A stretch of DNA of 7,830 nt from Acidobacteriota bacterium (lineage in GTDB: Bacteria; Acidobacteriota; Terriglobia; Acidiferrales; UBA7541), in contig QHYO01000275.1 of NCBI GenBank assembly GCA_003224135.1, forward strand, positions 1 through 7,830. Direction: 5' to 3'. Position 1 is the stretch's first letter; each line of letters starts with the position of its first letter. Positions 1 through 6,744 of this stretch are shown in pieces. The position numbers were made by a program, and so were the translations under genes. The notes under the pieces are model-generated. The model was not told the origin of the DNA and searched no databases. It worked only from the letters and a program-made list of their open reading frames with translations.

Positions 1-2
1 TG

Positions 3-1058
3 GAAGTCGAAGAAAACGGGAAGAAAATCAAAAAGACGGAAATTCGCGACGTGACTAGCTGGGTGCCGTTGGATGCAAGCCAGATTGTGGCGGACTTCCA
101 CATTGACTACCGGCAAAAAGGTCTGCTGTGGTTCAGCACGTACCGCGTGGCGTTTGCCGGCAACTACAAGTTTCAGAATCCGACGGCGGAGGAGCGGACT
201 TTCACCATCAAGTTGCCATTGCCGGCGAAACAAGCGGTGTACGATGGCGTGGAGATCACGCTCGATGAGAAACCGCTAGCGCTTGATTTTGGCGGAACGG
301 AAGTGACCGCACATGCGCGGCTGGGACCGAACGCGGCCGGCACCGTGCGTGCGGCATACCGTTCGCAGGGGCAGGACAATTGGAACTACAAATTTTCAAA
401 CGGCGATGAAGTTTCTCGTGCGAAAGATTTTCATTTCCTGATAAAAACGGATTTCAGTGGATTTGATTTTCCGGAGAATTCGCTATCTCCCACGGAAAAG
501 CGGGAGACCCCGCAAGGCTGGGAATTGAAGTGGGATTACCAGAACCTCGTTTCCGGATTCAACGTTGCGCTGAAGATGCCGCAGAAATTGCAGCCCGGGC
601 CCCTGGCTGGTCGGATTTCGTACTTTGCGCCGGTATCGCTCTTCTTCTTTTTCTTTCTGGTGTTCATTCTTTCCACGTTGCGCGGACTTGATCTGCATCC
701 GATGAATTATTTCTTCCTGGCGTGCGCGTTCTTTGCGTTCCATCTCCTACTGGCGTATTTGTGCGATCACGTATCGATCCATGCGGCATTTGCGATTTCC
801 TCTGCAGTTTCGATTTTGCTGGTGGTGAGCTATCTTCGGCTGGTGGTAAATGGTCGATTTGCCCTGATAGACGCAGGGATCGCGCAACTGATCTATCTTG
901 TTCTGTTTTCTTATGCATTTTTCTTCGAAGGATTCACGGGCTTGGCGGTGACCATCGGCGCGATCCTGACGTTGTTCGTAGTCATGCAAATGACGGGACG
1001 AATCCGATGGGGAGAAAAATTTGAAAGCGTAGCCATGAAGCCAGCGACATTGCGTTAA
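3..1058 (+). CDS. CreD family inner membrane protein, 5'-truncated by the window edge
   Basis: The frame is open to the left edge: 16 further codons precede the GTG at 51 and read EVEENGKKIKKTEIRD, so that GTG is probably internal. Numbering from it, residues 1-185 form a soluble, beta-rich domain. About five membrane segments follow (roughly 190-209, 219-238, 243-264, 270-290, 294-314), then a short basic tail. The segment starting LHPMNYFF, followed by a long hydrophobic stretch ending in DH, and the terminal TGRIRW closely resemble the C-terminal membrane region of CreD proteins (LHP-QY ... SEH ... TRRVDWY, from memory). CreD in enterobacteria belongs to the CreBC regulon and affects envelope stress and colicin tolerance; its biochemical role is unknown. 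The family is usually about 430-470 residues, so perhaps 80-120 residues lie outside the window. The gene ends with TAA and is convergent with the next gene. Family call good, function unknown. Confidence 0.8.
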   Translation, partial: EVEENGKKIKKTEIRDVTSWVPLDASQIVADFHIDYRQKGLLWFSTYRVAFAGNYKFQNPTAEERTFTIKLPLPAKQAVYDGVEITLDEKPLALDFGGTEVTAHARLGPNAAGTVRAAYRSQGQDNWNYKFSNGDEVSRAKDFHFLIKTDFSGFDFPENSLSPTEKRETPQGWELKWDYQNLVSGFNVALKMPQKLQPGPLAGRISYFAPVSLFFFFFLVFILSTLRGLDLHPMNYFFLACAFFAFHLLLAYLCDHVSIHAAFAISSAVSILLVVSYLRLVVNGRFALIDAGIAQLIYLVLFSYAFFFEGFTGLAVTIGAILTLFVVMQMTGRIRWGEKFESVAMKPATLR

Positions 1059-1115
1059 AAACCTCAACCAGACGGAATGTCGTTTGGGCAGGAAGAATCG
1101 ACCAGGCATAACCTA

Positions 1116-1152
1116 AGCACTCGGCGCGCCACATGCCCGCGCCGAGTATGCT
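1116..1152. terminator. GC-rich hairpin after the CreD-family gene, possible terminator
   Basis: The arms ACTCGGCGCG (1119-1128) and CGCGCCGAGT (1138-1147) are perfect reverse complements around a 9-base loop. AGC (1116-1118) can also pair with GCT (1150-1152) past a two-base AT bulge, giving about 13 pairs. It lies about 60 bases after the CreD-family stop in a convergent gap, where a terminator is expected. No T-tract follows on either strand, so it is not a canonical intrinsic terminator. It could instead be a transcript 3'-end stabiliser or a protein site. Confidence 0.4.
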
Positions 1153-1184
1153 GGGCGGAAGAAACGGAACGGTGAATGTTCCAA

Positions 1185-1223
1185 TTTGGACATCCGGTTT
1201 AGATCGGAATGTAGCTGTCCAAA
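1185..1223. repeat. Inverted repeat TTTGGACA / TGTCCAAA with inner stem
   Basis: Perfect 8-base arms at 1185-1192 and 1216-1223 flank a 23-base spacer. Inside it, TCCG (1193-1196) can pair with CGGA (1205-1208). Alternatively ACATCCG (1190-1196) can pair with CGG plus ATGT (1205-1212) around one bulged A. The arms are AT-containing and not followed by a T-run. Function unknown; it may form part of the transcript ends of the two convergent genes. Confidence 0.4.
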
Positions 1224-1263
1224 ATGAAAATCTCCCCGCGAAGTAAAATCTAGGGAGGCGGGA

Positions 1264-1301
1264 GGCTGCGCCCGGTCGTGTTTAGTCAACAAGGCGCAGC
1301 C
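1264..1301 (-). terminator. Hairpin downstream of the TIGR03118-family gene, possible terminator
   Basis: GGCTGCGCC (1264-1272) and GGCGCAGCC (1293-1301) are perfect 9-base reverse complements with a 20-base loop. Read on the minus strand the structure begins 27 bases after the TAG of the secreted-protein gene. What follows is pyrimidine-rich with only one short T run (TAGATTTTAC) about a dozen bases on. The position fits a terminator, but the loop is long and a proper T-tract is missing. Confidence 0.3.
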
Positions 1302-1327
1302 CGGCACGGGTAAGGAATCGAGCGAGG

Positions 1328-2431
1328 CTATTCGTCGCCGTTGCGGTGCTCTTCGCCTCCTTCGCCGGGGCGAATGAAGCCGAACAGACCATGGCCTTCG
1401 TCGGCGATTCCAGCGGTGAAGAGGAGATGGTTTTTCTTGCCGGAGGGTCCACCGGTGGCGAAGCTCAGGCTCCATAGACCGTCGATAGCGAGCGGAAGAT
1501 TCAAGGTGTCGTGCAACTGGCCGACAAAGCCACCGCCGGGGAAATCAAAAACATTGATGCGGCCGTCGCCGAAGTTTCCCACCAGAAGATGATGACTGGC
1601 GCTGCCGAATCCGCCGGGAGCGACAGCGAGTCCCCACGGAGAATTCAGCATGCCTTGCGATGCGAAGCGCGAAAGCCAGGTACCGTCGGTGCTGAATACA
1701 TCGATGAAGCCATGGCCCAGGCCCTTGACGTCGTCGTGCTTGTCTTCGTCTTGCAGGGCAAAAGTGACATAAAGATTGCCATTGATGTTGCGAATGCCGA
1801 ACGGAGCGTAGCCGAGAGGAACGGCTGAGTCGGTAAAGGATTTCACGAAATGAAAATTGGCGTCATAGATTTCGACTACGGCATCGTGAAAATTGGTGGC
1901 GAAGAGAAAGTTCTTGCCGCCGCTCACACCTGAAGCTAGTCCTTTATAGATAGCGCCCGATCCGGAATTGTTCACCATGAGGATGGCGTTGTGATCGACC
2001 GCCGGACTCCAGCCGGAGATGGTGCCGTCCTCACTCGCGAAGATAAAAATCGAAGAGCCGGACTTACCGTTGGCGGAAACCACAAAACTGGGAGTGGTGT
2101 TCGCGACCAGACCGGTGGGAGCAGAAGGAGATCCCGGCGAGGCGCCTGGAACCGTAACCACGAGTGGTGCGGCAGGTGAAGGGGCAGGTGTGCCGTCGCC
2201 AAGGTACAGAGTGGACGTGCCGGTGCCATTGTTGGCGATCCAGACCGGGCTGGTATCGAGGAAAGCGATGCCCCACGGGTTGACGAGATTCGGGTCGGTG
2301 CGAAGTGCGACTCCGGGAATATCGGAAACCAGATTGACGCGACGATACTCCTGAGCGCGAGCAGATGCGGCGCTAAACAGGAGCAGCCCACAGAAAAGCG
2401 AAAGTTCCGGGAGCGGGTGTTTGTGACTCAT
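1328..2431 (-). CDS. TIGR03118 family secreted protein, probable beta-propeller
   Basis: The 367-residue product has an N-terminal signal peptide: a short basic start, hydrophobic core at about 10-22, and a likely cleavage after ARA (24-26). The mature part opens with NLVSDIPG (33-40) and TDPNLVNPWGIAF (45-57), then WIANNGTGTSTLY (64-76), which I recognise as the signature of the TIGR03118 family. The PWG(I/L)A-like motif recurs at 51-57, 209-215 and 264-270, and GLVVGNFGDG-like strands occur (HLLVGNFGDG, 281-290), as expected for a propeller with NHL-like repeats. Many family members carry a C-terminal PEP-CTERM sorting signal; this one ends in the hydrophilic EEHRNGDE with no membrane helix or arginine cluster, so it is probably simply exported. 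No catalytic residues are recognisable and the role is unknown. The ATG is supported by a strong GGAGAG ribosome binding site and by the signal peptide directly behind it. Confidence 0.85.
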   Translation of the reverse strand: MSHKHPLPELSLFCGLLLFSAASARAQEYRRVNLVSDIPGVALRTDPNLVNPWGIAFLDTSPVWIANNGTGTSTLYLGDGTPAPSPAAPLVVTVPGASPGSPSAPTGLVANTTPSFVVSANGKSGSSIFIFASEDGTISGWSPAVDHNAILMVNNSGSGAIYKGLASGVSGGKNFLFATNFHDAVVEIYDANFHFVKSFTDSAVPLGYAPFGIRNINGNLYVTFALQDEDKHDDVKGLGHGFIDVFSTDGTWLSRFASQGMLNSPWGLAVAPGGFGSASHHLLVGNFGDGRINVFDFPGGGFVGQLHDTLNLPLAIDGLWSLSFATGGPSGKKNHLLFTAGIADEGHGLFGFIRPGEGGEEHRNGDE

Positions 2432-2437
2432 TGAAGT

Positions 2438-2443
2438 CTCTCC
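2438..2443 (-). promoter_or_regulatory. Ribosome binding site of the TIGR03118-family gene
   Basis: On the minus strand GGAGAG stands six bases before the ATG at 2431. It fixes the start and suggests this gene has independent translation initiation rather than coupling to the gene upstream. Confidence 0.75.
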
Positions 2444-2625
2444 GTCAAGGATTCACCAGGCGGCAATGGTTGCCGGTATGGATGCGGGGAGATAGGGCGC
2501 GTTGTCCCCACACGCGGCGAGAGACAAAATTTTGACGACTGGCAGACAAACGGGAGAAAAGGCGTGACGAAGACGTGAGGGGTGCCAAGGACCGCGCAGC
2601 CATCGTACGGGAATACCGGTAGGCC
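2444..2625 (-). other. Intergenic spacer with an AT palindrome, likely promoter region
   Basis: The spacer lies between the stop of the deacylase-like gene and the ribosome binding site of the secreted-protein gene and is long enough to hold a promoter. The only clear local feature is the palindrome CAAAATTTTG (2525-2534), about 95 bases upstream of the start codon. I could not find a convincing -35/-10 pair, nor a terminator hairpin with a T-tract for the upstream gene. Short reading frames crossing it have no recognisable content. Confidence 0.3.
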
Positions 2626-4146
2626 TTATCGAGTGATGATGAGGCCAGGAGTTGCGCCGGTGGACTTTGCATCATTCCAGACAAGAACGCCGTTGACGAA
2701 AACTTTTTCGATGCCGACCGGAAGCTCCTGCGGTTTTGTGAACGTAGCGTGGTCGATTACTGCAGCGGGATCGAAGAGGACCAGGTCCGCATAGGCGCCC
2801 TCGCGAAGAACCCCGCGATCTTTCCAGCCGAGGCGCTGCGCGGGGAGTGAAGTCATTTTGCGGATAGCTTCCGGTAAAGTGAGCCAGTGTTTTTCTCGGA
2901 CGAAGCGGCCAAGCACGCGGGGGAATGTTCCCGCCCCGCGAGGATGCGCAGCGCCGATGCCGCCATCACTTGCAACCATCACCCAGGGCTGTTGATAAAA
3001 CGCTTTGATGTCACTTTCGATCATAGAGTGGCCGATCACTTGGGCTTCGGTGTTGGCGGCATCGCCTTCGCGAATGATGCGGATATACATCTCGACAGGC
3101 GAAAGTTTATTGGATTTCGCGATTTCCGCGAGCGAGTGGCCGAGGTAGGAGGAGCTCGGCTTGAATTCCGTGATGGTGAGGCGATCGGCGCCGCCGAGAT
3201 CGGTGATAGCTTTTTCGACGCTCTTGGGATTTTCGTAATGTCTGTCGGAAACGATGACTTTGATGTTGGAGTGCCAAGCTTCGTAGGGATAGCAGTCAGC
3301 CAGAAAATCGACGCCGCGGTTGCGGGCTTCTTCGATCACGCGAATGTATTCGGGAGCTTTGCCCCAAACGCCGACCGTGCCGAGTTTAATGTGCGAGTGG
3401 TCGACGGGAATGTGCGCTTGTTCGGCAATTTCGATTTCTTCAAGAAGCGCGTCAAAGGCTTTGTCCGCTTCGTCTCGGATGTGCGTGCTGTAGATTCCGC
3501 CGTGTTCGGCAGCGCTGCGCGCTATCGCGATGAGTTCAGCGGTGTTGCTGTAACTGCCGACTTCGTATTCAAGACCGCTTGAAAGGCCAATGGCGCCTTC
3601 GTTCATAGCTTGCCAGGTGAGCTGCACCATTTTTTCAATTTCGGCCGGCGTGGCGACGCGCTTGAAATCCTTGCCCATGACCTGGCTGCGAATCGTGGCG
3701 TGTCCTGCGAAGATCGCAAGATTGAGCGCGGCGGGATGCTGCTTGCGCGTTTCGATCCAATCTTTGACAGGCCAGGGAGATTCGCCATCAGGGCCCTCGA
3801 CGGCGGTGGTAATGCCTTGGGCAATTTGTGTTTCGGCAAGGGGGTCGGAGTCGAGTCCTTCGAGCGAGTGGTTGTGAACGTCGATAAAGCCGGGAGCGAG
3901 TACCAGGCCGCGTGCGTCAATCACGCGTTCGCCCGGAGCGGGAGAAAGTTTTCCGACCGACATGATGCGATTCCCACGGATGCGTAGCGCGCCGTTGATC
4001 AGAGGAGCGCCCGTGCCGTCGGCCAGTTGTGCGTTGATGATGAGCAGCGTATCTGGTGCGGGCGCGGCGCGGAAGGCGAAAGGTATAGCGACCGTGAAAA
4101 GTGCGGCAAGCGAAAGAATGGAAATGATGCGCCGGGAATTGTGCAT
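2626..4146 (-). CDS. Exported amidohydrolase, N-acyl-D-amino-acid deacylase (D-aminoacylase) family
   Basis: The 506-residue product is a metal-dependent amidohydrolase of the D-aminoacylase type, which removes the acyl group from N-acyl-D-amino acids or related N-acyl compounds. An N-terminal hydrophobic segment (about 8-27, after basic RR at 5-6) ending in AAPA suggests export to the periplasm. The N-terminal beta-sandwich strand (about 33-80) leads into APGFIDVHNH (84-93), with metal ligands H91 and H93. Then come STHIRDE with H222, VDHSHIKL with H250/H252, DCYPYEA (284-290), and ASDGG with catalytic-type D394. The C-terminus (ADLVLFDP, 453-460; VFVNGVLVW, 482-490) is the usual returning sandwich. 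In classical D-aminoacylases a cysteine in a GNCG motif bridges the metals; here that stretch reads EGPDGES (117-123), with Asp at the Cys position. The length is typical. The ATG has a GAGGAA ribosome binding site eight bases away. It follows a PotABCD-like operon by 91 bases, suggesting linked substrate use. Family firm, substrate open. Confidence 0.85.
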   Translation of the reverse strand: MHNSRRIISILSLAALFTVAIPFAFRAAPAPDTLLIINAQLADGTGAPLINGALRIRGNRIMSVGKLSPAPGERVIDARGLVLAPGFIDVHNHSLEGLDSDPLAETQIAQGITTAVEGPDGESPWPVKDWIETRKQHPAALNLAIFAGHATIRSQVMGKDFKRVATPAEIEKMVQLTWQAMNEGAIGLSSGLEYEVGSYSNTAELIAIARSAAEHGGIYSTHIRDEADKAFDALLEEIEIAEQAHIPVDHSHIKLGTVGVWGKAPEYIRVIEEARNRGVDFLADCYPYEAWHSNIKVIVSDRHYENPKSVEKAITDLGGADRLTITEFKPSSSYLGHSLAEIAKSNKLSPVEMYIRIIREGDAANTEAQVIGHSMIESDIKAFYQQPWVMVASDGGIGAAHPRGAGTFPRVLGRFVREKHWLTLPEAIRKMTSLPAQRLGWKDRGVLREGAYADLVLFDPAAVIDHATFTKPQELPVGIEKVFVNGVLVWNDAKSTGATPGLIITR

Positions 4147-4154
4147 GCGGACTG

Positions 4155-4160
4155 TTCCTC
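4155..4160 (-). promoter_or_regulatory. Ribosome binding site of the deacylase-like gene
   Basis: GAGGAA on the minus strand lies eight bases before the ATG at 4146, supporting this start, which also places the signal-peptide-like segment at the N-terminus. Confidence 0.65.
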
Positions 4161-4213
4161 GAAAATTTTGGAACTGCGGGCCGGCGCAGGTGTCGTGCTG
4201 CCTACACTTGCGC

Positions 4214-4226
4214 GGGCTTCAAGCCC
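4214..4226. repeat. Short GGGCTT-c-AAGCCC inverted repeat between permease and deacylase
   Basis: A near-perfect 13-base palindrome lies 11 bases after the permease stop. It could fold as a four-pair stem with a five-base loop. It is too small, and lacks a T-tract, to be a convincing terminator, so read-through from the transporter genes into the deacylase-like gene remains likely. Confidence 0.25.
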
Positions 4227-4237
4227 ATGACATTGAA

Positions 4238-5038
4238 CTAGTCGTGCTCATTGCGAGTGCGGAGATGGTACCAGATAGCGATAAGGATGATGGAGACGAC
4301 GAGGATGAGAGTCGAGATCGCGTTGATTTCGGGAGTGATGCCGCGGCGGAGACGGCCCCAAATTTCCAGAGGCAGCGTGCTCTCACTGCCGATAAGAAAG
4401 AAAGTGACGGCGATTTCGTCCATGGAGAGCGTAAAGATCAACAGGCCCGCGGCGATTAGAGAGAGCTTGAGGTTGGGAAGGGTGACGAGCCAGAAGGTAC
4501 GCCACGGAGTTGCGCCCAGATCGAGCGAGGCCTCTTCCTGACGGCGATCCATTTTCTGAAGACCTGCGAAGAGCTCCGTGGTCGCGACGGAGATGAGGGC
4601 CGTACCGTGGCCGAAAAAAACGAGTATCAGGCTGCGCTGGAAGCCAGCGATGACGGCGAACATCAACATGGAAAGTCCGGTGATGATGCCGGGAAGAATC
4701 AGCGGGAGGAGCACGAGCCGGCGGAAAAGAGATTTGCAGGGAAAGTCGGCACGATCAAGCGCGAGCGCGGCGAGCAGACCAAGCGTGAGCGAGAGAACGA
4801 CAGCTCCTGCGGCGACGATGAGGCTGTTGACGACCGAATCCCAGATGGCGGAATCGGCGAAGAGTTGCCGATACCAAGCGAAAGTGAAATGGCGAGGAGG
4901 AAAGCCGCCGACACCGTCACGATTGAACGAGTACGCTACTAGCACGATTATCGGCAAATAGATGAAAGCGAAAACGAGAGCGGCATACGATCCGAGCAGC
5001 CACGGACGGCGCGAGACAGTGGAAGTAGATGCGCTCAT
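4238..5038 (-). CDS. ABC transporter permease, PotC-type (spermidine/putrescine/opine importer family)
   Basis: This 266-residue inner membrane permease forms the translocation pore together with the PotB-type subunit encoded upstream. I see six membrane helices (about 16-37, 68-95, 106-130, 136-158, 193-216, 238-258). The cytoplasmic EAA loop that docks on the ATPase is EASLDLGATPWRTFWLVTLP (169-188), with the diagnostic LGA and the trailing LP. The C-terminal part SMDEIAVTFFLIG then LPLEIWGRLRRGITPEINA matches the PotC pattern (SLDD-VV-SFF ... P-EINALAT, from memory). I chose the ATG at 5038 because it overlaps the stop of the upstream permease as ATGA, typical of coupled translation. A longer frame starting at 5134 would add 32 residues lying inside the upstream gene that look unlike a permease N-terminus. 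Substrate not determinable. Confidence 0.88.
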   Translation of the reverse strand: MSASTSTVSRRPWLLGSYAALVFAFIYLPIIVLVAYSFNRDGVGGFPPRHFTFAWYRQLFADSAIWDSVVNSLIVAAGAVVLSLTLGLLAALALDRADFPCKSLFRRLVLLPLILPGIITGLSMLMFAVIAGFQRSLILVFFGHGTALISVATTELFAGLQKMDRRQEEASLDLGATPWRTFWLVTLPNLKLSLIAAGLLIFTLSMDEIAVTFFLIGSESTLPLEIWGRLRRGITPEINAISTLILVVSIILIAIWYHLRTRNEHD

Positions 5039-5889
5039 TCGAATGACCAGTGTTTTTCCACGCGTTGCGTGACGGCGAGCAGCGCGACGGTGATGACAAG
5101 AATGAATACTGAAATCGCCGCGCCGAGCGGCCAATCGTAGGCAGCGCCGAAAAGCGATTGCACGAGGTTGGCGATCATCGTGCCGGAGGGTCCACCAACA
5201 AGGAGCGGCGCGAGAAAGTCACCGGGAGACAGAACGAATGCGAAGGTTGCTCCGGCAAGGAGGCCGGGTAGAGAGAGCGGCAAAATGACGCGAAAAAAAG
5301 TCTTGCGCGGCGATGCGCCGAGATCTTGCGAGGCTTCGATGAGCGGACGGGGAATGTGTTCGAGTGAAGCGTAGATTGGAAGAAAAACAAATGGCGTGTA
5401 GATGTGCGTGAGCATGAGGACTACGGCGAACGGACTGTAGAGAATGGCCGAAACAGGTCCGTGCGTGATGTGCAGGTACTGAAGAAATCCGTTAAGCACG
5501 CCGTCGGAGCCGAGAATTGTTTTCCAAGCGTAGCCGCGAACCAGGTAGCTTACCCAAAGCGGAACAATAACGAGTTGATAGAGAATTTCCTTGCGCGGAC
5601 CCGCGTGGAAAGACAAGAAATACGCGACTGGATAACCGAGAAGAACGGAGAGCAGCGTAACGGAAGCGGCGATGCGCGCGGTGCGGAAGAGCACCTGAAG
5701 GTAGAGAGGATTTTTGAAGAGCGTCGCGTAGTTGTCGAAATTCCACCGATCGACGATGACACCGTCGCGGACGGCCCAAAAGCTGTGAAGGAGCATCATC
5801 AGGTAGGGAAGATGTAGGAACAACGAGACCCACAAAATGGGCGGAAGAGTCACGAGAGCTTTGTAAGTCCGAGAGTATATGAAATTCAT
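5035..5889 (-). CDS. ABC transporter permease, PotB-type (spermidine/putrescine/opine importer family)
   Basis: The 284-residue product has six predicted helices (about 13-37, 70-93, 102-122, 147-173, 205-230, 253-275). The EAA coupling loop is EASQDLGASPRKTFFRVILP (185-204) followed by LSLPG. The stretch LVIVPLWVSYLVRGYAW (106-122), then GSDGVLN (127-133), is characteristic of PotB-like subunits (P-W-S-LVR-YAW ... G-N). FVLSPGDFLAPLLVGG (218-233) is the conserved segment after the EAA loop. Its ATG directly abuts the TAG of the ATPase gene, with only a weak GAGTGAG-like ribosome site overlapping the end of that gene, and its TGA overlaps the next ATG. It therefore depends on coupled translation from the ATPase cistron, which matters because that gene contains a premature stop. 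The frame itself is intact and normal in length. Confidence 0.88.
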   Translation of the reverse strand: MNFIYSRTYKALVTLPPILWVSLFLHLPYLMMLLHSFWAVRDGVIVDRWNFDNYATLFKNPLYLQVLFRTARIAASVTLLSVLLGYPVAYFLSFHAGPRKEILYQLVIVPLWVSYLVRGYAWKTILGSDGVLNGFLQYLHITHGPVSAILYSPFAVVLMLTHIYTPFVFLPIYASLEHIPRPLIEASQDLGASPRKTFFRVILPLSLPGLLAGATFAFVLSPGDFLAPLLVGGPSGTMIANLVQSLFGAAYDWPLGAAISVFILVITVALLAVTQRVEKHWSFE

Positions 5890-6738
5890 CTACTCACTCA
5901 CGGCGACGGCGTCAGAAGCGGCAAAAACAAAATCGTGTGAACCCGAGAGTTGGGCAGGGGAGGCGATGCGCGCCCGAAGGACTAAATTGCTGGTGGTTTG
6001 CAATTCAAGAAGTTCAGTTGCACCGGAATAGATTTGTTGTCGAATGGACGCGGAGAAACGTACAGAGTCAGCGAGCCGAAGAGAATCGGTGTCCAGGGAA
6101 ATTGCTTCAGGGCGAAGTGAGAAGATCGCGGCGCCGTTGGCACGAGAACAGGAAAATCGGAATGCGCCACAGTCAGCGATTCCATTCCGAACATCAGCGC
6201 GCAGCAAGTTGGTTTGCCCTACGAATTGAGCGACATAGGCCGTGGCAGGACGCGCGTAGATTTCGCGAGGCGACGCGACTTGCTCGAGGGTGCCATTGCG
6301 AAGAAGAGCGATGCGATCCGATAGCGCCATGGCTTCTTCCTGGTCGTGCGTGACGAAAAGAAACGTAATGCCCACTTCGCGCTGGAGGGATTTCAGCTCT
6401 GACTGCATCTCTTTGCGAAGGTTGGCGTCGAGGGCGGAGAGCGGTTCGTCGAGCAGGAGAAGTTCCGGGCGATTGACGAGTGCCCGCGCGAGCGCGACGC
6501 GTTGTTGCTGGCCGCCCGAGAGGCGCGTTGGTTTTGCAGCGGCGAATTCTTCCATGTGGACCATCGCGAGCGCATCATTCACGCGCATGGTTATTTCGGC
6601 TTTCGGCGTGTTCGCGGCCTGAAGGCCATACGCCACGTTTTCGCTGACGTTGAGGTGGGGAAAAAGAGCGTAATGCTGAAAGACAGTATTGACGCCGCGT
6701 TTGTAGGGAGGAAGTGTATCGAGACGTGCGCCGTGCAT
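5890..6738 (-). CDS. C-terminal fragment of the PotA-like ATPase (Q-loop to TOBE)
   Basis: This 282-residue frame begins with an ATG six bases after the premature TAA, in the same frame. It contains the Q-loop (Q21 in [10 protein letters not shown]), the signature LSGGQQQR (73-80), Walker B LLLLDEP (93-99), the D-loop SALD (101-104) and the switch histidine H131 in [11 protein letters not shown]-terminal TOBE-type region starts at about SLRPEAISL (207-215), which in this family docks on the partner subunit. Walker A is missing, so if translated alone it could not bind ATP normally. The ATG is an ordinary internal methionine (MHG, where relatives have LDG or similar) with no good ribosome site before it. 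Restart after the stop is possible because termination and ATG are so close. An annotator might call it a stand-alone ATP-binding protein; I regard it as half of one gene. Confidence 0.6.
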   Translation of the reverse strand: MHGARLDTLPPYKRGVNTVFQHYALFPHLNVSENVAYGLQAANTPKAEITMRVNDALAMVHMEEFAAAKPTRLSGGQQQRVALARALVNRPELLLLDEPLSALDANLRKEMQSELKSLQREVGITFLFVTHDQEEAMALSDRIALLRNGTLEQVASPREIYARPATAYVAQFVGQTNLLRADVRNGIADCGAFRFSCSRANGAAIFSLRPEAISLDTDSLRLADSVRFSASIRQQIYSGATELLELQTTSNLVLRARIASPAQLSGSHDFVFAASDAVAVSE

Positions 6739-6744
6739 CCAGAT

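Noticed and set aside
1440..1454. 15-base sequence GCCGGAGGGTCCACC shared with the first permease gene near 5182
   Set aside because: Both copies encode the same short GGPSG peptide in unrelated proteins, on the same strand and in the same frame. This is chance similarity, not a dispersed repeat.
2445..2684. 79-residue minus-strand frame across the spacer after the deacylase gene
   Set aside because: It overlaps the end of the deacylase gene in another frame. It is rich in S and R, lacks any domain, and has no ribosome binding site that I can see.
2887..3582. 231-residue plus-strand open frame
   Set aside because: It lies wholly antisense to the deacylase-like gene, whose conserved motifs run through the whole stretch. 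Its translation is repetitive in F, V, D and R with no recognisable domain. Long antisense frames are common in GC-biased genes.
5039..5134. 32-residue N-terminal extension of the PotC-type permease
   Set aside because: It lies inside the upstream permease gene and is rich in H and R, unlike a permease N-terminus. The ATG at 5038 in an ATGA overlap is much better placed.
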